Below, piece by piece: positions 61,601 through 64,000 of a DNA stretch of 64,000 nucleotides (positions are counted from its first letter, which is position 1; every line of letters starts with the position of its first letter). Source of the DNA: Streptomyces profundus (lineage in GTDB: Bacteria > Actinomycetota > Actinomycetes > Streptomycetales > Streptomycetaceae). The stretch spans positions 6,383,501-6,447,500 of the forward strand of contig NZ_CP082362.1 in assembly GCF_020740535.1 (NCBI RefSeq), in the 5' to 3' direction. The notes below the pieces were generated by a model that searched no databases, had not been told where the DNA came from, and worked only from the letters and a program-made list of their open reading frames with translations. A program made the position numbers and the translations under genes.

Positions 61601-64000
61601 TCGCCATCCACCTGGCCGCCCGTTCCCTCAACAACGGCGAGTGCTCACTGGCGCTCGCCGGCGGCGCGACCGTCATGGCCTCGCCCAGCGCCTTCATCGA
61701 GTTCTCCCGCCAGGGCGGGCTCTCCGCCAACGGCCGCTGCCACTCCTTCGCGGCCTCGGCCGACGGCACGGGATGGGGCGAGGGCGCCGGCATGCTGCTG
61801 CTGGAGCGCCTCTCCGACGCCCGCCGCAACGGGCACCCCGTGCTCGCCGTCATCCGGGGCTCGGCGATCAACCAGGACGGCGCCAGCAACGGCCTGACCG
61901 CGCCCAACGGCCCGTCCCAGGAACGCGTCATCCGCGAGGCCCTGGTCAGCGCCCGGCTCACCACCTCCGATGTCGACGCCGTCGAGGCGCATGGCACCGC
62001 CACCACCCTCGGCGACCCGATCGAGGCCCAGGCGCTGCTCGCCACCTACGGGCAGGGCCGGGACGAGCAACAACCGCTGTGGCTTGGCTCGTTGAAGTCC
62101 AACATCGGTCACACCCAGGGCGCCGCCGGCGTCGGCGGCGTCATCAAGATGGTGCTGGCGCTGCGCGCCGGCCAGCTGCCGCCGACCCTGCATGTGGACG
62201 AGCCGACGCCCCACGTCGACTGGTCCGCCGGCGCCGTCCGTCTCCTCACCGAGTCGGTCGCCTGGCCCGAGACGGACCATCCGCGCCGCGCCGGCGTCTC
62301 CGCGTTCGGCGTCTCCGGCACCAACGCGCACATCATCCTGGAGCAGGCCCCGGCGGACGCGGAGCCCGGCGCCGTGGTGCTGCCAGGCGACCGGCTGCCG
62401 ATCCTGCCCTGGCCCGTGTCCGCCCGTGGCGCCGACGCCCTGGCGGCGCAGGCGGAGCGGTTGGCCGCGGTGGTGGGGGAGTTGGAGCCGGCGGATGTGG
62501 GCTGGTCGCTGGTCAACGGGCGGGCGGGGTTGTCGACGCGTGCGGTGGTGTGGGGTCGGGACGCTGAGGAGTTGCGTTCCGGTCTCGGTTCGTTGGCGCC
62601 GGAGTCCGTGGTGGATGGTCGGTTGGCGTTGTTGTTCACGGGTCAGGGTGCGCAGCGGGCTGGGATGGGTGCGGAACTCGCCGCCACGTTCCCGGTGTTC
62701 GCCCAGGCGTTGAACGAGGTGTGTGCCGGGTTCGATGGCCTGTTGCCGCGTCCGTTGGGTGAGGTGTTGGCCGACGAGTCCAGCTCTGCGGATCTGGATC
62801 GGACGGTGTTCACTCAGGCGGGGTTGTTCGCGGTCGAGGTGGCGTTGTGGCGGTTGGTGGAGTCGTTTGGGGTGCGGCCGGACTTTGTCGCCGGGCACTC
62901 CATTGGCGAGATCAGCGCCGCTTATGTTGCTGGGGTTTTCGACCTTGCGGATGCCTGTCGGTTGGTGGCGGCGCGTGGATCGTTGATGCAGGGGTTGCCT
63001 TCGGGTGGGGCGATGCTTTCCGTGCAGGCGTCGGAGGAGACGGTTCGCGGGCTGACCGATCTCGATATCGCCGCCGTCAACGGTCCGCAGTCGGTGGTGG
63101 TCGCCGGCGACGAGGCCGCCATCGAGGCGTTGCGCGCGACGTTCACCGAAACGGGTGTGAAGACCCGCAGGCTCACCGTCTCGCATGCGTTCCACTCGCG
63201 GTTGATGGAGCCGATGCTGGCGGCCTTCGAGGAGGTTGCCGAGTCGCTGACCTACCGCGCGCCCGCGCTTCCCGTGATCTCCAATGTGACCGGCCAGGAG
63301 GCCGGCGTTGAGATCGCGACCGCCGCCTACTGGGTGCGGCATGTCCGGGCGACGGTGCGGTTTGCCGACGGGGTCGGTGCGTTGCGGGCGGCTGGGGTGA
63401 CGACGTTCCTGGAGCTGGGCCCGGACGCCACCCTCACCGCGATGGGTGCCGAGTGCCTCGCGGAGGACGACACCGCCGCCGCGTTCGTTGCCACCACCCG
63501 CCGTGAACGGGACGAGGTGGCGACGTTCACCGCCGCGCTCTCCCGGGTCTGGGCCCGAGGCGCGGACGTGGACTGGCGGGCCGCGTTCGCCGGCCGGTCC
63601 CTGCGCCGCGTCGACCTGCCGACCTACGCCTTCCAGCGGCAGCGATACTGGCTGCGCCCCGCGGCAGGCAGTGGCGACCCGGCCGGGCTCGGCCTCGCCG
63701 CCGCCGGCCACCCGCTGCTTGGCGCCGCCGTGCGACTGGCCGCCGACGACGGTGCGATGCTGACCGGCCGGCTCTCGCTGCGGACCCACCCGTGGCTGGC
63801 GGACCACGCCATCGGCGGCAGCGTCCTCTTCCCCGGCACCGGCTTTGTCGAGCTCGCCGTCCGCGCCGGCGACGAGGTCGGCTGCGCCCACCTGCGGGAG
63901 CTCACCCTCCAGGCACCGCTCGCACTCCCCGAACACGGCGGCGTCGCCCTCCAGGTGACCGTCGGCGCCCCCGACGCCGGCGGCCAGCGGGAACTCCGCA
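19477..64000 (+). CDS. Giant modular type I polyketide synthase: loading module plus eight modules, 3' end outside window
   Basis: One frame without any in-frame stop runs from 19477 to the window end: at least 14,841 codons (about 1.5 MDa). Order: KSQ-AT-ACP; M1 KS-AT-DH-ER-KR-ACP; M2 KS-AT-DH-KR-ACP; M3 as M1; M4 as M2; M5 as M1; M6 KS-AT-KR-ACP; M7 KS-AT-KR-ACP; M8 KS-AT-DH (cut). The eight extension KS cysteine codons (23149, 29341, 34552, 40732, 45994, 52189, 56965, 61585) are all in phase with the start. ACP-to-KS linkers are short and continuous, with no docking helices. ATG 19477 is used; GTG 19489, with GGAG six bases upstream, is a credible alternative. Assembles the linear precursor of a polyether. 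Kilobase-scale internal repeats make assembly verification important. Confidence 0.93.
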   Translation, partial: MELLVADSGIPATTTIPGRKNERYDGQIAIVGLASRLPAAPNPDAFWELLKTGTSAITSIPADRWDADTYFDEDFSSRGKMNTRWGGFLDHVDRFDAAFFGISPREAAAMDPQQRLMLELSWEGMEHAGIVPASLGTTKTGVFFGAIWDDYATLLYRHGAQDINAHTVTGLHRSIIANRVSYALRLRGPSMTVDTGQSSSLVAIHLACENLRSGACDIAIAGGVNLNLIPESTVGTAKFGALSPDGRCYTFDSRANGYVRGEGAGLVVLKPLEAAIADGDTVYAVVLGSAMNNDGGGEGLTVPTTDGQEQVLRDAYAQAGVDPRDVQYVELHGTGTRRGDPVEAAALGAALGTDRDADHPLAVGSVKTNIGHLEGAAGIAGLLKVALSLHHRELPASLNYLSPNPEIPLDELRLRVRAEHGEWPRTDRPLVAGVSAFGMGGTNCHIVLAEAPSEAADTRTQVVSGEPALPGSRPVLPWLVSARGSQALERQARQLASVVADHDPVDVGWSLLSSRSALEHRAVVWGDSADELVAGMRAVGTGDAAAQVVRGVVGADTGAGSVFVFPGQGGQWIGMGRGLLVSSPVFAARLGECEAALAPWVDWSLVGVLEGEDEGWLERVDVVQPVLWAVMVSLAAVWESVGVSPSVVVGHSQGEIAAAVVAGGLSLGDGARVVALRSAAIRELAGSGGMVSVAAGPERVAELLGSVEGVSVAAFNGPSATVVAGEVAGLEALMVVAEAAGIRARRVPVDYASHSGHVAAIEERILTDLAPISPASSDVPLISAVTGEPLDTAEMDAAYWYRNLRQPVRFADALNHAVEQGFRRVVEVSPHPVLVMAVRDLLDTSETTAVVVGTLRRNEDETSQLVASAAELWVNGTPVDWTTLYAGRAVRRIDLPTYAFQRKRYWVRPENATAIAQTPPELPEATTPANDDEPLDAQPEPVTAWGQRLAGLTAAEQSRAVLDRVTAEIAIVLGHAPGDTIDTGRLFKDIGFDSLTSVELRNRLAAATELPLPSGLLFDYPTPQTLASHLRAALLDLHEDTAIQVTGPAVSDEPIAIVGMACRLPGGITSPEDLWRAVTEGRDALTPFPTDRGWDLDSLHAADASRSGTSYAREGGFLHDAPDFDAEFFGISPREALAMDPQQRLLLETSWEALERAGLPPTSLRGSRTGVFAGAMSMDYGTRLHEASERVEGYALTGGAASVVSGRVSYSFGLEGPAVTVDTACSSSLVALHLAAQALRNGECEMALAGGVTVMPTPGMFVEFSRQRGLAADGRCKPFASAADGTGWSEGVGVLVLERLSDARRNGHRVLAVVKGSAINQDGASNGLTAPNGPSQQRVIRAALANAGLATGDVDAVEAHGTGTRLGDPIEAQALLATYGQGRAEDRPLWLGSLKSNIGHTQAAAGVAGVIKMVMAMREGVLPRSLHIDAPSEHVDWSAGAVELLADEREWTADEGRPRRAGVSSFGISGTNAHVIVEQVPEDAEPGPLVVPGDALPVVPWVLSAHSGEALVAQAERLAAVVGELEPADVGWSLVNGRAGLSARGVVWGRDAGELIAGLGSLAPESVVDGRFALLFTGQGAQRAGMGAELAATFPVFAQALNEVCAGFDGLLPRPLGEVLKDETSGDLDRTVFTQAGLFAVEVALWRLVESFGVRPDFVAGHSIGEISAAYVAGVFDLADACRLVAARGSLMQALPSGGAMLSVQASEETVRGLTDLDIAAVNGPQSVVVAGDEAAIEALRATFTEEGVKTRKLTVSHAFHSRLMEPMLAAFEEVAESLTYRAPALPVISNVTGQEAGVEIATAAYWVAHVRATVRFADGVGALRAAGVTTFLELGPDATLTAMGAECLAEDDTAAAFVATTRRERDEVATFTAALSRVWARGTDVNWRAAFAGRSLRQVDLPTYAFQRRRYWLAGETGGDPAGLGQSAAGHPLLGATVNLAAEGGVMLTGRLALSTHPWLADHAIAGTVLFPGTGFVELAVRAGDEVECGQVRELTLQAPLALPERGGVQVQVVVGVADEVGHRAVRIYSRPENAETEDAWTCHADGVLGQQAPSIAGSDLVAWPPQGAEAVDVSAFYPTAHADGYQYGPVFQGLRAAWRRGDEVFVEVALPETVQGDAPRFGLHPALLDAALHGLLLDAGRGLRLPFAWSGVSLAASGATELRARFTPGGADSYTITVADAAGQPVAAIESLALRPVSAGQLSLSQQVERDSLFRLDWTPIAADAANEPLSPEDWAVLGTDSLGLDLLRTGTDLDQLASDGNVPSYVLLPVLTLDGSDDDVAEAAADTVLAVLSTLTAWLADERYAETRLVVATRGAVTTGGDGDLTDLPTAPVWGLLRSAQTEHPGRIVLLDVEPGVDGVVSVLGRVVAGGESQVVVRGGVLLVPRLVRVSAVGGGLVPPVGEVAWRLDVLGGGTLESLALVPAPGVLGGLGVGEVRVAVRAAGLNFRDVLMGLGMYPGEVMLGSEAAGVVVEVGADVEHVAVGDSVFGLIPQGFGTSAVVDARLVARMPEGWTFEQAASVPVVFLTAFYGLVDLAGLRAGESVLIHAAAGGVGMAAVQVAQHLGARVFATASGAKQSVVRELGVAGERIASSRDLDFRDVFLAGTDGAGVDVVLDSLAREFVDASLELLPRGGRFLEMGKTDIRDPEQVAREHPGVTYRAFDVAEAGPERTQELLVEIVRLFEAGVLRPLPVRSWDVRRAPEAFRFMSQAKHIGKIVLTVPAGLDPNGTVLITGGTGTLGALLARHLVAERGVTSLLLTSRAGLTAPGATELAAELVELGARVEIVGCDAADRDQLAAVLAAIPAEHPLTGVVHAAGVVDDSTVSSLTPEQVQRVMRPKARAAWNLHELTRDADLRLFLTYSSCAGLLGNAGQANYAAANTFLDALAAHRRDLGLAAVSVAWGLWGGPGGMGAELDEADVARLGRSGLVAIEPAEGLRLFDAACGADESLVMAARLDFAGLRGRAERGTAVPSVLRGLVRIAGRRTAEAGAGTGVDGLLGSALAALPSTEERERYVVDVVRGHVASVLGHGSARAVAVERSFKELGFDSLTGVELRNRLISATGVRLPAGVVFDYPTPAALGAFVLGQVWQGAEETVVASSGAVSRAVVAVDEPIAIVGMACRFPGGVSSPEELWRLVEEGVDAVGAFPTDRGWDLDGLYDPDPSHSGTSYAREGGFLYDAAEFDPELFGISPREALAMDPQQRLLLEASWEALERAGLSPTSLRGSQTGVFAGAIAQEYGSRLHEASQNVEGYALTGGTASVVSGRVAYTLGLEGPAVTVDTACSSSLVALHLAAQALRNGECEMALAGGVTVMPTPGMFVEFSRQRGLAADGRCKPFASGADGTGWAEGVGVLVVERLSDARRKGHRVLAVVRGSAINQDGASNGLTAPNGPSQQRVIRAALANAGLSVGDVDVVEAHGTGTPLGDPIEAEALLATYGQGRPDDRPLWLGSLKSNIGHTQAASGVAGVIKMVMALRAGVLPRSLHIDEPSEHVDWSAGAVSLLSEAREWVDGGVRRAGVSSFGISGTNAHVIVEQAPVDEVPGAVVVAADRGPVWEGATLPWVVSAGGVEALTGQLARLSDVAVGFDAVDVGWALLSSRAVLDHRAVVWGSEPGDVVRGVVGADAGSGSVFVFPGQGGQWIGMGRGLLVSSPVFAARLGECEAALAPWVDWSLVGVLEGEDEGWLERVDVVQPVLWAVMVSLAAVWESVGVVPSAVVGHSQGEIAAAVVAGGLSLEDGARVVALRSAAIRELAGSGGMVSLAAGSERVVELLGSVEGVSVAAFNGPSATVVAGEVAGLEALMGVAEAAGVRARRVPVDYASHSEHVAAIEEQILTDLAPISPRSSDVPLISAVTGEPLDTAEMDAAYWYRNLRQPVRFADAMDHAVGQDFRRIVEVSPHPVLTVPVQEILETADVAGVVVGTLRRNEDEAARLIASAAELWVNGTSVDWSAFYAGRAVQRVDLPTYAFQRQRYWLVEEAGRADMSGAGLAAAEHPLLGAAVRLAGDGGVMLTGRLSLRSHPWLVDHTVSGTVLFPGTGFVELAIRAGDEVGCGQVRELTLQAPLTLPEREAVLVQVVVGAADGSGQREVRVYSQPEDADAELPWTCHAEGVLVAAAVDAAAGPDLTVWPPAGAEPVDVSGFYAEVAAAGYGYGPVFQGLRAAWRRGEEVFAEVTLPEEEHAPAAAFGIHPALLDAALHPMLLDAGDGLRLPFTWSGVSLLAAGAASVRVRLAVLGEDSVSVRIADSTGEPVAAVDAVTLRHVAEDQLAGAGQAGLDTLFRLDWPAVPTPATVPAAEWVVWGEDTFGLSGPTMTDLDVTDDGSAPSVVLLCAAGTDGTDTASAARASVLRVWERMCAWLADERFVDGRLVVVTRGAVAAGGGVVDLVSAPVWGLVRSAQSEHPGRLVLVDLDPEEVGAGAAGDVASVVGSVLALDEPQVAVRGGGLVVPRLVRAGVSGVSGVDSSVGVVDVGGTVLVTGGTGTLGGLLARHLVVRCGVRSLVLTSRRGLAAEGAVGLVEELRAVGAMVEVVACDVADREELARALSLVPAEFPLRGVVHAAGVLDDGLVRNLDAERIERVLRPKIDAAINLHELTLDMDLQLFAVYSSFAGILGNAGQGNYAAGNAFVDGLVAYRRGLGLPGVSLAWGLWGVESGLTGGVLGRGVGVAGGVVVGLSVDEGLAAFDVGVGLGGLVVGVRFDWGVLRGVARGGGLSSVMRGLVSVGGRRVVRGGVVGGSGLVGRLAGVVEGERLGVVLEVVRGAVAGVLGHVSGEVIGGERAFKDLGFDSLLALELRNRLGELVGLRLPATLVFDYPTPVALAGFVLGELMGSGVVGEVVSGAVAGSGVVDEPVVIVGMACRYPGGVGSPEDLWGLVRAGGDAVGGFPVDRGWDESLYDPDPDARGKSYAREGGFLYDVADFDAELFGVSPREAVAMDPQQRLLLEASWEAFERAGISVDGVRGSRTGVFTGSMYHDYASRLTRVPEDVEGYVGTGTSGSVVSGRLAYTFGLEGPAVTVDTACSSSLVALHLAVQALRNGECDLALAGGVTVMSTPVTFIDFSRQRGLAADGRCKSFASAADGTGWSEGVGVLVVERLSDAWRLGHRVLAVVAGSAVNQDGASNGLTAPNGPSQQRVIRQALRSAGLSVGDVDVVEAHGTGTTLGDPIEAQALLATYGQGRADDRPLWLGSVKSNIGHAQAAAGVAGVIKMVMALREGVLPRSLHIDEPSEHVDWSAGAVELLRDERSWPETGRPRRAGVSSFGASGTNAHVIVEQAPEDAEPGAVVLPGDRLPVLPWTLSARNAEALTAQAGRLADATDELDAADVGWSLATGRAELPARAVVWGRDAEELRSGLGSLAPESVVDGRLALLFTGQGAQRAGMGAELAAAFPVFAEALGEVCAGFDGLLPRPLGEVLKDETSGDLDRTVFTQAGLFAVEVALWRLVESFGVRPDFVAGHSIGEISAAYVAGVFDLADACRLVAARGSLMQALPAGGAMLSVQASEETVRELTDLDIAAVNGPRSVVVAGDEAAIERLRATFAEEGVKTRKLTVSHAFHSRLMEPMLAEFGRVAESLTYRAPALPVISNVTGQEAGVEIATAEYWVAHVRATVRFADGVGALRAAGVTTFLELGPDATLTAMGAECLPENDTTTAFVATTRREHGEVATFTAALSRVWARGADVDWRAAFAGRSLRQVDLPTYAFQRRRYWLEGDTSGDPTGLGLGAAEHPLLGAAVNLAGASGLVLTGRLSLRGQPWLTDHAVVGTVLFPGTGFVELAVRAGDEVQCGQVRELTLQAPLVLPERGGVQVQVVVGGPDDAGQREVRIYSRPENAQAEEAWACHADGLLVAEAAETNAATGLETWPPREAEALNLTAFYAEAEAAGYGYGPVFQGLRAAWRRGEEVFAEVELPEREHSAAARYGIHPALLDAALHALLTDGSQGLRLPFVWSGVSLVASGAVSVRVRLVPAGSDAFSLVVADGAGGLVARVESLALRPVSADQLTAAVGGASELDALFRLEWTPAQAQPGDVLEAQRPEWAVLGPQGDFAGVAELLASADEDAMPATVVLPLLSGGGDDAVETTSEVLKLVQEFLADERLTGARLVVVTRGAVAGGPGEDVTDLTHAPVWGLVRSVQAELPDRVFLADLDPAAPVSEEAIAVAVSSLLVGVESQVVVRGGVVLVGRLVRVSAVGGGLVAPVGEVAWSVQSVGGGTLDSLALVAEPGAGGVLGAGEVRVAVRAGGLNFRDVLMGLGMYPGEAVLGGEAAGVVVEVGSGVGHVGVGDRVFGLIQRGFGPLARVDGRLVARMPEGWSFEEAASVPVVFLTAYYGLVDLAGLGAGESVLVHAAAGGVGMAAVQLARYLGATVFATASEAKQSVVRELGVAGERIASSRDVGFRDAFLAVTGGAGVDVVLDSLAGEFVDASLDLLPRGGRFLEMGKTDIRDPERVAREHSGVVYEAFDMRDAGPDRIGEMLGELLVLFGRGVLRPLPVRSWDVRRAPDAFRFMSQARHVGKIVLTVPVGLDPDGTVLVTGGTGTLGSLLARHLVVERGVRSLVLTSRAGLDAPGAVELVGELVGLGARVEVVACDVADRGELALVLSAIPVEFPLTGVVHAAGVVDDGLVGSLTLEQLRRVMRPKVEAAWNLHELTRDAGLAMFVLYSSAAGVFGNPGQANYAAANAYLDALAAHRRANGLPATSLAWGLWGGVGGMGGELDEADVARLGRSGVVALSATEGLKLFDVACGVDEGLVVAARLDVAGLRGRAERGAVVPSLLRGLVRVSGRRAVGAASGAAGGALASTLAGLGTDSERERHVVDLVRGHVASVLGHGSARAVAVERSFKELGFDSLTGVELRNRLISATGVRLPAGVVFDYPTPAALGAFVLGQVWQGAEETVVASSGAVSRAAVAVDEPIAIVGMACRFPGGVSSPEELWRLVEEGVDAVGAFPTDRGWDLDALYDPDPSHSGTTYAREGGFLYDAAEFDPELFGISPREALAMDPQQRLLLEASWEALERAGLPPTSLKGTASGVFVGAGYPSYLVDLQHTPDVAEGFSLTGTTTSVISGRVAYTLGLEGPALTVDTACSSSLVALHLAVQSLRNGECEMALAGGVTVMPKPGIFVEFSRQRGLAADGRCKPFASGADGTGWAEGVGVLVVERLSDARRKGHRVLAVVRGSAINQDGASNGLTAPNGPSQQRVIRAALANAGLSVGDVDVVEAHGTGTPLGDPIEAEALLATYGQGRPDDRPLWLGSLKSNIGHTQAASGVAGVIKMVMALRAGVLPRSLHIDEPSEHVDWSAGAVSLLSEAREWVDGGGGRRAGVSSFGISGTNAHVIVEQAPVDEVPGAVVVAADRGPVWEGATLPWVVSAGGAEALTGQLARLSDVAVGFDAVDVGWALLSSRAVLDHRAVVWGSEPGDAVRGVVGADTGAGSVFVFPGQGGQWVGMGRGLLVSSPVFAARLGECEAALAPFVDWSLVGVLEGEDEGWLERVDVVQPVLWAVMVSLAAVWESVGVVPSVVVGHSQGEIAAAVVAGGLSLEDGARVVALRSAAIRELAGSGGMVSVAAGPERVAELLGSVEGVSVAAFNGPSATVVAGEVAGLEALMGVAEAAGIRARRVPVDYASHSAHVAAIEERILTDLAPISPRAGNVPLISAVTGEPLDTAEMDAAYWYRNLRQPVRFADALNHAVEQGFRRVVEVSPHPVLVMSVQEVVEAAGASGVVVGTLRRNEDEAARLIASAAELWVNGTSVDWSAFYAGRAVQRVDLPTYAFQRQRYWLVEEMGRADVSGAGLTAAGHPLLGASVTLATDGGVMLTGRLSLRSHPWLVDHTVSGTVLFPGTGFVELAIRAGDEVECPQLADLTLQAPLVLPTRGAVQVQVAVAAPDGAGRRDVRVYSRGEDADARDAWVCHAEGVLVAGAVDAAAGPDLTVWPPAGAEPVDVSGFYAEVAAAGYGYGPVFQGLRAAWRRGEEVFAEVTLPEEEHASAAAFGIHPALLDAALHVNGLAAGTGEDVRLPFAWSGVSLLGAGAASVRVRLLPRGADALSLHLADSTGQPVASVASLSVRPISAEQLTAAAAGGADAGNVLFRLDWTASGLVSADADETVPAPDTWVSLDDNDDRFGLGVRRVTELGELLDGEVPPVVVLPVGGNGTNDAVDGELASLVHTASARVLDTVQRWLADERFVDGRLVVVTRGAVAAGGGGVVDLVAAPVWGLVRSAQSEHPGRLVLVDLDPEEVGAGAAGDVASVVGSVLALDEPQVAVRGGGLVVPRLVRAGVSGVDSSVGVVDVGGTVLVTGGTGTLGGLLARHLVVRCGVRSLVLTSRRGLAAEGAVGLVEELRAVGALVEVVACDVADREELARALSLVPAEFPLRGVVHAAGVLDDGLITSLDEERLHSVMRPKVDAALHLHDLTRDADLTLFAVYSSAAGILGNAGQGNYAAGNAFVDGLVAYRRGLGLPGVSLAWGLWGVESGLTGGVLGRGVGVAGGVVVGLSVDEGLAAFDVGVGLGGLVVGVRFDWGVLRGVARGGGLSSVMRGLVSVGGRRVVRGGVVGGSGLVGRLAGVVEGERLGVVLEVVRGAVAGVLGHVSGEVIGGERAFKDLGFDSLLALELRNRLGELVGLRLPATLVFDYPTPVALAGFVLGELMGSGVVGEVVSGAVAGSGVVDEPVVIVGMACRYPGGVGSPEDLWGLVRAGGDAVGGFPVDRGWDESLYDPDPDARGKSYAREGGFLYDVADFDAELFGVSPREAVAMDPQQRLLLEASWEAFERAGISVDGVRGSRTGVFTGSMYHDYASRLTRVPEDVEGYVGTGTSGSVVSGRLAYTFGLEGPAVTVDTACSSSLVALHLAVQALRNGECDLALAGGVTVMSTPVTFIDFSRQRGLAADGRCKSFASAADGTGWSEGVGVLVVERLSDAWRLGHRVLAVVAGSAVNQDGASNGLTAPNGPSQQRVIRQALRSAGLSVGDVDVVEAHGTGTTLGDPIEAQALLATYGQGRADDRPLWLGSVKSNIGHAQAAAGVAGVIKMVMALREGVLPRSLHIDEPSEHVDWSAGAVELLRDERSWPETGRPRRAGVSSFGASGTNAHVIVEQAPEDAEPGAVVLPGDRLPVLPWTLSARTEGALAEQAERLVEAAGELDPADMGWSLATGRAELTSRAVVWGRDTEELVAGLRSLTSERVVEGRLALLFTGQGAQRAGMGAELAAAFPVFAEALGEVCAGFEGLLPRPLGEVLADESSDDLDRTVFTQAGLFAVEVALWRLVESFGVRPDFVAGHSIGEISAAYVAGVFDLADACRLVAARGSLMQGLPSGGAMLSVQASEETVRELTDLDIAAVNGPQSVVVAGDEAAVERICATFAEAGVKTRKLTVSHAFHSRLMEPMLAEFERVAESLTYRAPALPVISNVTGEPAGVEIGSAAYWVAHVRATVRFADGVGALRAAGVTTFLELGPDATLTAMGAECLAEDDTAAAFVATTRREHGEVATFTAALSRVWARGADVDWRAAFAGRSLRQVELPTYAFQRSRYWLEGDTSGDLVGLGQSAAGHPLLGAAVSLAGEGGVMLTGRLSLRGQPWLTDHAVGGTVLFPGTGFVELAVRAGDEVQCGQVRELTLQAPLVLPERGGVQVQVVVGGPDDAGQREVRIYSRPESAQADQQLWVMHAEGVLASEQLDPTATELTVWPPRDAEPVDVSRFYAEAEAAGYGYGPVFQGLRAAWRRGEEVFAEVELPEREHSAAARYGIHPALLDAVLHAGRLSMVDDGELRLPFVWSGVSLVASGAVSVRVRLVPAGSDAFSLVVADGAGGLVARVESLALRPVSADQLTAAVGGASELDALFRLEWTPVATGGDGAGSAAVDWVVLGEDSLGVGAVRFADLAELLSEVGSGAAPSTVLLPLVGDVDGDAVGAAGEVLRLIQEFVADERLTDSRLVIVTRGAVSAAAGEDVTDLARSSVWGLVRSAQSELPGRLLLVDVEPGAEGHLSVAVDAALVGVESQVVVRGGVVLVGRLVRVSAVGGGLVAPVGEVAWSVQSVGGGTLDSLALVAEPGAGGVLGAGEVRVAVRAGGLNFRDVLMGLGMYPGEAVLGGEAAGVVVEVGSGVGHVGVGDRVFGLIQRGFGPLARVDGRLVARMPEGWSFEEAASVPVVFLTAYYGLVDLAGLGAGESVLVHAAAGGVGMAAVQLARYLGATVFATASEAKQSVVRELGVAGERIASSRDVGFRDAFLAVTGGAGVDVVLDSLAGEFVDASLDLLPRGGRFLEMGKTDIRDPERVAREHSGVVYEAFDMRDAGPDRIGEMLGELLVLFGRGVLRPLPVRSWDVRRAPDAFRFMSQARHVGKIVLTVPVGLDPDGTVLVTGGTGTLGSLLARHLVVERGVRSLVLTSRAGLDAPGAVELVGELVGLGARVEVVACDVADRGELALVLSAIPVEFPLTGVVHAAGVVDDGLVGSLTLEQLRRVMRPKVEAAWNLHELTRDAGLAMFVLYSSAAGVFGNPGQANYAAANAYLDALAAHRRANGLPATSLAWGLWDESSGMTGHLTSVELGRMASSGLQPLSTADGLAAFDVACGVDEGLVVAARLDVAGLRGRAERGAVMPSLLRGLVRVSCRRSVEAVSGVAGGGALATALAGLETAGERERHVVDLVRGHVASVLGHGSAQAVAAERSFKELGFDSLTAVELRNRLNAATGVRLPAGVVFDYPTPTALGAFVLGQVWQGADETAVASSGAASRAAVAVDEPIAIVGMACRFPGGVSSPEELWRLVEEGVDAIGAFPTDRGWDLDALYDPDPDHSGTTYAREGGFLYDAAEFDPELFGISPREALAMDPQQRLLLEASWEALERAGLPPTSLRGSQTGVFAGMVSADYASRLPEIPESVEGFLGLGNAASVASGRLAYTFGLEGPAVTVDTACSSALVALHLATQALRQDECDLALVGGVAVMPSPTMFIQFSRQRGLAPDSRCKTFSAQADGTAWAEGVGVLVVERLSDARRRGHQVLAVVRGSGINQDGASNGLTAPNGPSQQRVIRQALSNAGLTPADIDAVEAHGTGTSLGDLIEAQALLATYGQGRDEDQPLWLGSLKSNIGHTQAASGIAGVIKMVMAMREGVLPRTLHVDDPSPQVDWATSGVALLAEAQPWQEQGHPRRAGVSSFGISGTNAHVILEQVPASESNEPEPSAAPATPLPLPLPMSGRTGPALRAQAARLTAHTAGAARPLVDIGYSLAATRAALEHRAVIVAADQDAARRALEALVTGGSAPELVRGTTDAVDGSVAFLFTGQGSQRLGMGRELAEADPTFAADLDAILAGFDAHLQRPLRDVVFAAPGSPEAELLDQTAYTQPALFAVEVALFRLVERRGVRPDFVAGHSIGELAAAHVAGVLSLTDATALVAARGRLMQALPAGGAMAAIQAAEDEVVETLTGRETAVSLAAVNGPDSVVVAGDADAVGEIVEEWRTRGHRTKRLRVSHAFHSPHMDGMLEEFAAFARTLTYHEPRIPVVSNLHGTAASAAELTSPDYWVRHVRQPVRFLDGIRWLRAQGVATFLELGPDGTLTAMADDCLTAVATTEATEATQADDTVADGAHATPPLLAAALRGDQPEPVTFLHALAELHVRGVTVDWTAHYTGTGARTVQLPTYPFQRERYWLQLPAATPAGDEPATSAAGDQVDARFWAAVESGDLSDLAGTLGLDLPPGTEPNALLPALASWRRAQQNQATTNTWRYRVSWQPVAELPTAPLTGTWLVIEPADGDAADWTAASLGALAGRGARVLRRTVDPATVDRDGFATLLAEATADGPVAGVLSYLALADQPLPDHPAVTAGLGATLALMRATVDTGLDAALWCVTREAVAPTPADRAEHPAAAQLWGLGRTFALEHPRSWGGLVDLPADIHTATAQRYAEVLANTAGEDECAVRASGVFLRRLAHAPLADDARPARDWRPTGTALVTGGTGGLGAHVARWLARGGAQHLVLTSRRGLQAPGAAELVAELAELGAEATVVACDISDRTAVARLLADLDANLDGDFDANLDGAPHRPALTTVVHAAGVGQFTAVADMDEAELDHVLAAKVAGANHLHELLGDRALDAFVLFSSVSGIWGSGSQGGYAAANAHLDALAERRRARGLAATAVSWGAWADGGMVTDDKVEHMLRLGIRPMRPELAIDALRQALEQGDVTVTVADVDWARFVPAFTATRPSALLADLPAARRHLEAPDTGERTPAPRDSDLVRHLTGLPAAEQRRHIAGLVLAEAAAVLGHASVDRIEGAQTFKDLGFSSLSAVELRNRLNTATGLTLPATMVFDYPTPHALADFLRGELLGAEEQHSTEAAPAVEIGTREPIAIVGMACRYPGGVESPEDLWRLIADGTDAITSFPTDRGWDLDALYDAHAERPGTSYVREGGFLHDAAEFDAGFFGISPREAVAMDPQQRLLLETSWQTLERAGVDPHALRGSKTAVFVGSNLQDYSTLLSEAAELVEGYHATGSSAAVVSGRIAYALGLEGPTVTVDTACSSSLVALHLAVQSLRNGECELALTGGVTLMSTPGAFIEFSKQRGLAHDGRCRAFGDGAEGTGWGEGVGMLLLERLSDARRNGHRVLAVVSGSAINQDGASNGLTAPNGPSQQRVIRAALANAGLTTADVDAVEAHGTGTPLGDPIEAQALLATYGQDRPADRPLWLGSVKSNIGHTQAAGGVAGVIKMVQALRAGVLPRTLHVAEPTPHVDWSSGTVRVLDQDREWTTPDRPRRAGVSAFGMSGTNAHVIVEQPPADVEAAATSPLVISGEPALTETPVAPWVVSARDPEALTAQLARLSDVAVGFDAVDVGWALLSSRAVLDHRAVVWGSEPGDVVRGVVGADAGSGSVFVFPGQGGQWIGMGRGLLVSSPVFAARLGECEAALGPFVEWSLVGVLEGEDEGWLERVDVVQPVLWAVMVSLAAVWESVGVSPSVVVGHSQGEIAAAVVAGGLSLEDGARVVALRSAAIRELAGSGGMVSLAAGPERVAELLSDMGGVSVAAFNGPSATVVAGEVAGLEALMGVAEAAGVRARRVPVDYASHSEHVAAIEERILTDLAPISPRAGNVPLISAVTGEPLDTAGMDAAYWYRNLRQPVRFADALNHAVEQGFRRVVEVSPHPVLVMSVQEVVEEAGASGVVVGTLRRNEDEAARLIASAAELWVNGTSVDWSAFYAGRAVQRVDLPTYAFQRQRYWIERAIDADTDAESGAPRTDSVEAAFWRAVEREDLDALSTTLAVDGERDSWQSVLPELASWRRQRNSLSTVDGWRYRVAWTPLPDATGAPRLTGTWLLLTPAGAANGWTEALTGALSEHGATVEHLPVPDGTADRETLAAWLAEAAGERPIAGVLSSLALADQDHGGEHEPAFSAALPATMALIQATVDAGVTGRLWCLTSGAVATGSGDEPRDETQAMVWALGRVAALEHPDRWGGLIDLPAAPEDRALTRLCGVLAGSDDEDQVALRATGLFARRLRRHPLDATQDSRPEPARGPALITGGTGAVGAHLARHLAAHGVDRVVLTSRRGLNAPGAAELVAELAELGTEATVAACDAADREALAQVVADMAAAGTPFRSVFHAAGMATTVALDDAGPAELVEAASAKAAGAAYLDELFGADAELDAFVLFSSGAAIWGGRAQGPYAAANARLDALARRRRARGLPATSVAWGLWDEGGMGSGEGGAQLRRRGLSPMEPRLALKALDHAIRDQQPDLVVADIDWSRFVVGFTAARPSPLLSDIPEARRAAAESETLAAGVDSELAERLATATAVERGVILRDIVRTQAALVLGHGGPEAVEPDRAFRELGFDSLTAVELRNKLGAATGLKLPATVVFDHPTPEALADFLRTALLGDDPTDPAEQETAPLPATTEDEPIAVVAMACRYPGGVTGPDDLWRLVSTGTDAMTEFPTDRDWDLEALFSTEPGRLGTSRTRQGGFVHDAGDFDAAFFGLSPREALTMDPQQRLVLETAWEAIERAGIDPDALRGSKTAVFAGVVGHDYNQRLQQETKEVEGFRVTGSSAAVISGRVAYTLGLEGPAITIDTACSSSLVAIHLAARSLNNGECSLALAGGATVMASPSAFIEFSRQGGLSANGRCHSFAASADGTGWGEGAGMLLLERLSDARRNGHPVLAVIRGSAINQDGASNGLTAPNGPSQERVIREALVSARLTTSDVDAVEAHGTATTLGDPIEAQALLATYGQGRDEQQPLWLGSLKSNIGHTQGAAGVGGVIKMVLALRAGQLPPTLHVDEPTPHVDWSAGAVRLLTESVAWPETDHPRRAGVSAFGVSGTNAHIILEQAPADAEPGAVVLPGDRLPILPWPVSARGADALAAQAERLAAVVGELEPADVGWSLVNGRAGLSTRAVVWGRDAEELRSGLGSLAPESVVDGRLALLFTGQGAQRAGMGAELAATFPVFAQALNEVCAGFDGLLPRPLGEVLADESSSADLDRTVFTQAGLFAVEVALWRLVESFGVRPDFVAGHSIGEISAAYVAGVFDLADACRLVAARGSLMQGLPSGGAMLSVQASEETVRGLTDLDIAAVNGPQSVVVAGDEAAIEALRATFTETGVKTRRLTVSHAFHSRLMEPMLAAFEEVAESLTYRAPALPVISNVTGQEAGVEIATAAYWVRHVRATVRFADGVGALRAAGVTTFLELGPDATLTAMGAECLAEDDTAAAFVATTRRERDEVATFTAALSRVWARGADVDWRAAFAGRSLRRVDLPTYAFQRQRYWLRPAAGSGDPAGLGLAAAGHPLLGAAVRLAADDGAMLTGRLSLRTHPWLADHAIGGSVLFPGTGFVELAVRAGDEVGCAHLRELTLQAPLALPEHGGVALQVTVGAPDAGGQRELR
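22630..28821 (+). other. PKS module 1: KS-AT(malonyl)-DH-ER-KR-ACP
   Basis: KS 22630-23913 with Cys at 23149 and both histidines (EAHGTGT, NIGHTQA). AT about 24190-25070 with GHSIGE and HAFH, the malonyl signature. DH about 25270-26100 with [10 protein letters not shown] (HxxxGxxxxP) and the aspartate in [12 protein letters not shown] about 26680-27640 with [11 protein letters not shown] and the NADPH loop [13 protein letters not shown] about 27670-28210 with GGTGTLG, the B-type VDD motif and NYAAAN. ACP serine at 28633. All reductive domains look active, so the unit is a saturated CH2-CH2 (pentanoyl chain after this step). Confidence 0.92.
28822..34035 (+). other. PKS module 2: KS-AT(methylmalonyl)-DH-KR-ACP
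   Basis: KS 28822-30108 (Cys 29341). AT about 30370-31290 with GHSQGE and YASH. DH about 31470-32310 with [10 protein letters not shown] and [12 protein letters not shown] about 32910-33470 with LDD (B-type) and NYAAGN. ACP serine at 33853. No ER lies between DH and KR. Expected outcome: a trisubstituted alkene with an alpha-methyl, a target for the epoxidase. This module is the first half of the duplicated bimodule. Confidence 0.92.
32563..35393 (+). repeat. Near-identical DNA block (KR-ACP-KS), copy A; copy B at 44011-46835
   Basis: The block begins at TGGCTTGCGGATGAGCGG and ends in CTCTCCGCCCG in both copies. Offsets are 11,448 at the start and 11,442 at the end; the change comes from a 3-base insertion and a 9-base deletion in the region around 32635-32880. 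From 33319 to 35393 only about two differences are seen by eye. A 123-base patch (33196-33318 versus 44638-44760) is clearly divergent inside the block. Confidence 0.85.
34036..40212 (+). other. PKS module 3: KS-AT(malonyl)-DH-ER-KR-ACP
   Basis: KS 34036-35316 (Cys 34552), coded almost wholly by G/T-rich codons. AT about 35590-36470 with GHSIGE and HAFH. DH about 36665-37490 ([10 protein letters not shown]). ER about 38085-39035 ([22 protein letters not shown]). KR about 39063-39600 with VDD. ACP serine at 40024. Expected outcome: a saturated two-carbon spacer between the two alkenes. Second half of the duplicated bimodule. Confidence 0.92.
37981..39598 (+). repeat. Near-identical DNA block (ER-KR), copy A; copy B at 49435-51052
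   Basis: 1,618 bases with constant offset 11,454, from CTCGTTGGGGTTGAG to CCTGTGGG. By eye the copies differ at only two bases, the synonymous change AACTTC versus AATTTT in the ER motif LNFRD. It spans the complete ER and most of the KR of modules 3 and 5. Confidence 0.87.
40213..45477 (+). other. PKS module 4: KS-AT(methylmalonyl)-DH-KR-ACP
   Basis: KS 40213-41500 (Cys 40732). The stretch around 40550-40690 ([20 protein letters not shown]) differs from module 2, while the rest is nearly the same. AT about 41765-42700 with YASH. DH about 42865-43700 ([10 protein letters not shown]). KR about 44352-44905 with LDD. ACP serine at 45295. Expected outcome: the second methyl-substituted alkene, 1,5 to the first. 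This is the second copy of the bimodule's first half. Confidence 0.92.
45478..51669 (+). other. PKS module 5: KS-AT(malonyl)-DH-ER-KR-ACP
   Basis: KS 45478-46758 (Cys 45994), nearly identical in DNA to module 3's KS. AT about 47037-47920 with HAFH. DH about 48108-48930 ([20 protein letters not shown]). ER about 49545-50485 and KR about 50520-51055 (VDD) are almost base-for-base copies of module 3. ACP serine at 51481. Expected outcome: a saturated spacer after the second alkene. Second copy of the bimodule's second half. Confidence 0.92.
51670..56448 (+). other. PKS module 6: KS-AT(malonyl)-KR-ACP
   Basis: KS 51670-52950 (Cys 52189). AT about 53265-54150 with GHSIGEL and SHAFHSPHM, malonyl-type but of a different lineage from the other malonyl ATs here. 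No DH: the post-AT linker goes straight to the KR structural half. KR about 55265-55860 lacks LDD (AAGVGQFTA) and has the A-type tryptophan in [15 protein letters not shown] serine at 56266 in GFSSL instead of GFDSL. Codons are mainly GC-rich. Expected outcome: a hydroxyl well placed to attack the nearest epoxide and close a tetrahydrofuran. Confidence 0.9.
56449..61065 (+). other. PKS module 7: KS-AT(methylmalonyl)-KR-ACP
   Basis: KS 56449-57725 (Cys 56965) in GC-rich codons. AT about 58010-58960 with GHSQGE and YASH, embedded in a block (from about 57860) of G/T-rich codons almost identical to the module 2 and 4 ATs. KR about 59930-60500 without LDD (AAGMATTVA) and with tryptophan in [12 protein letters not shown], so A-type. 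ACP serine at 60880. No DH or ER. Expected outcome: a hydroxyl with an alpha-methyl. Confidence 0.9.
57860..58760 (+). repeat. Methylmalonyl-AT block of module 7, shared with modules 2 and 4 and the loading module
   Basis: Starting at TTGTCGGATGTGGCGGTTGG the sequence is nearly the same as in module 2 (about 30225 on) and module 4 (about 41620 on), and from the AT start also the loading module (about 21155 on). The G/T-rich codon style switches on abruptly at this point within a GC-rich module. This marks a recombined AT cassette. Confidence 0.8.
61066..64000 (+). other. PKS module 8 (partial): KS-AT(malonyl)-DH, cut by window end
   Basis: KS 61066-62345 (Cys 61585; the opening reads VVAMAC instead of IVGMAC). 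AT about 62625-63545 with GHSIGE and HAFH. The DH begins at about 63709 ([10 protein letters not shown]) and has [10 protein letters not shown]; its downstream aspartate lies outside the window. Whether ER and KR follow is unknown. Confidence 0.88.

Noticed and set aside
53119..61611. Antisense open frames of about 1,491 and 1,335 codons opposite modules 6-8
   Set aside because: Gly/Ala/Val-rich shadow translations of GC-rich codons, with no recognisable motifs and no ribosome sites.
19318..64000. CRISPR array as an explanation for the repeats
   Set aside because: Repeats are kilobase-scale coding blocks with matching protein domains, with no short repeat-spacer structure.

Overview
The window is high-GC DNA with actinomycete codon usage, most likely from a Streptomyces. 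It contains the left edge and the first 44.5 kb of a modular type I polyketide gene cluster of the polyether ionophore type. Bases 1-13,000 are mostly chromosomal and regulatory genes. The biosynthetic part starts between about 13 and 16.6 kb and runs off the right end of the window.

Layout: 1-2.4 kb holds a truncated Gfo/Idh/MocA oxidoreductase, a G-rich tandem-repeat stretch and a LysR regulator. 2.6-5.2 kb holds a double glyoxalase-fold protein and a compact set of five small minus-strand genes (two Nudix-like, two cysteine-rich DUF7848-like, one unknown). 5.3-8.5 kb holds two paralogous XRE regulators flanking a small Rossmann-fold protein; the second regulator is frameshifted. 8.7-13 kb holds a GNAT protein, an enolase paralogue divergent from a MarR regulator over an array of 13-bp operator-like repeats, a LacI regulator and an FMN-binding-fold protein. 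13.2-16.3 kb holds a TnrB-type ABC exporter with a divergent, frameshifted GbsR/MarR regulator.

16.6-19.1 kb carries the diagnostic polyether enzymes: a MonCI/Lsd18-type flavin epoxidase and two MonB/Lsd19-type SnoaL-fold epoxide-opening cyclases. From 19,477 to the end of the window there is one uninterrupted reading frame of at least 14,841 codons. It encodes a KSQ loading module, seven complete extension modules and the start of an eighth, with no docking domains or stop codons between modules.

Reading the domains gives a chain started by decarboxylated methylmalonate (propionyl). Extenders are malonyl (fully reduced), methylmalonyl (alkene), malonyl (fully reduced), methylmalonyl (alkene), malonyl (fully reduced), malonyl (hydroxyl), methylmalonyl (hydroxyl), then malonyl with at least a DH. 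This places two trisubstituted alkenes in a 1,5 relation, followed by a hydroxyl positioned to close rings. Epoxidation and cascade opening would give a methylated bis-tetrahydrofuran with a hydroxypentyl end, similar in logic to one end of ionomycin. The final product cannot be named from this window.

The PKS gene is strongly mosaic. Modules 2-3 and 4-5 are a tandem duplication of about 11.4 kb, with kilobase blocks that differ by only a few bases. Blocks rich in G/T third positions (TTG, GTG, GGT) alternate abruptly with normal GC-rich Streptomyces codons. These repeats point to recent recombination or gene conversion and are also a serious assembly risk.
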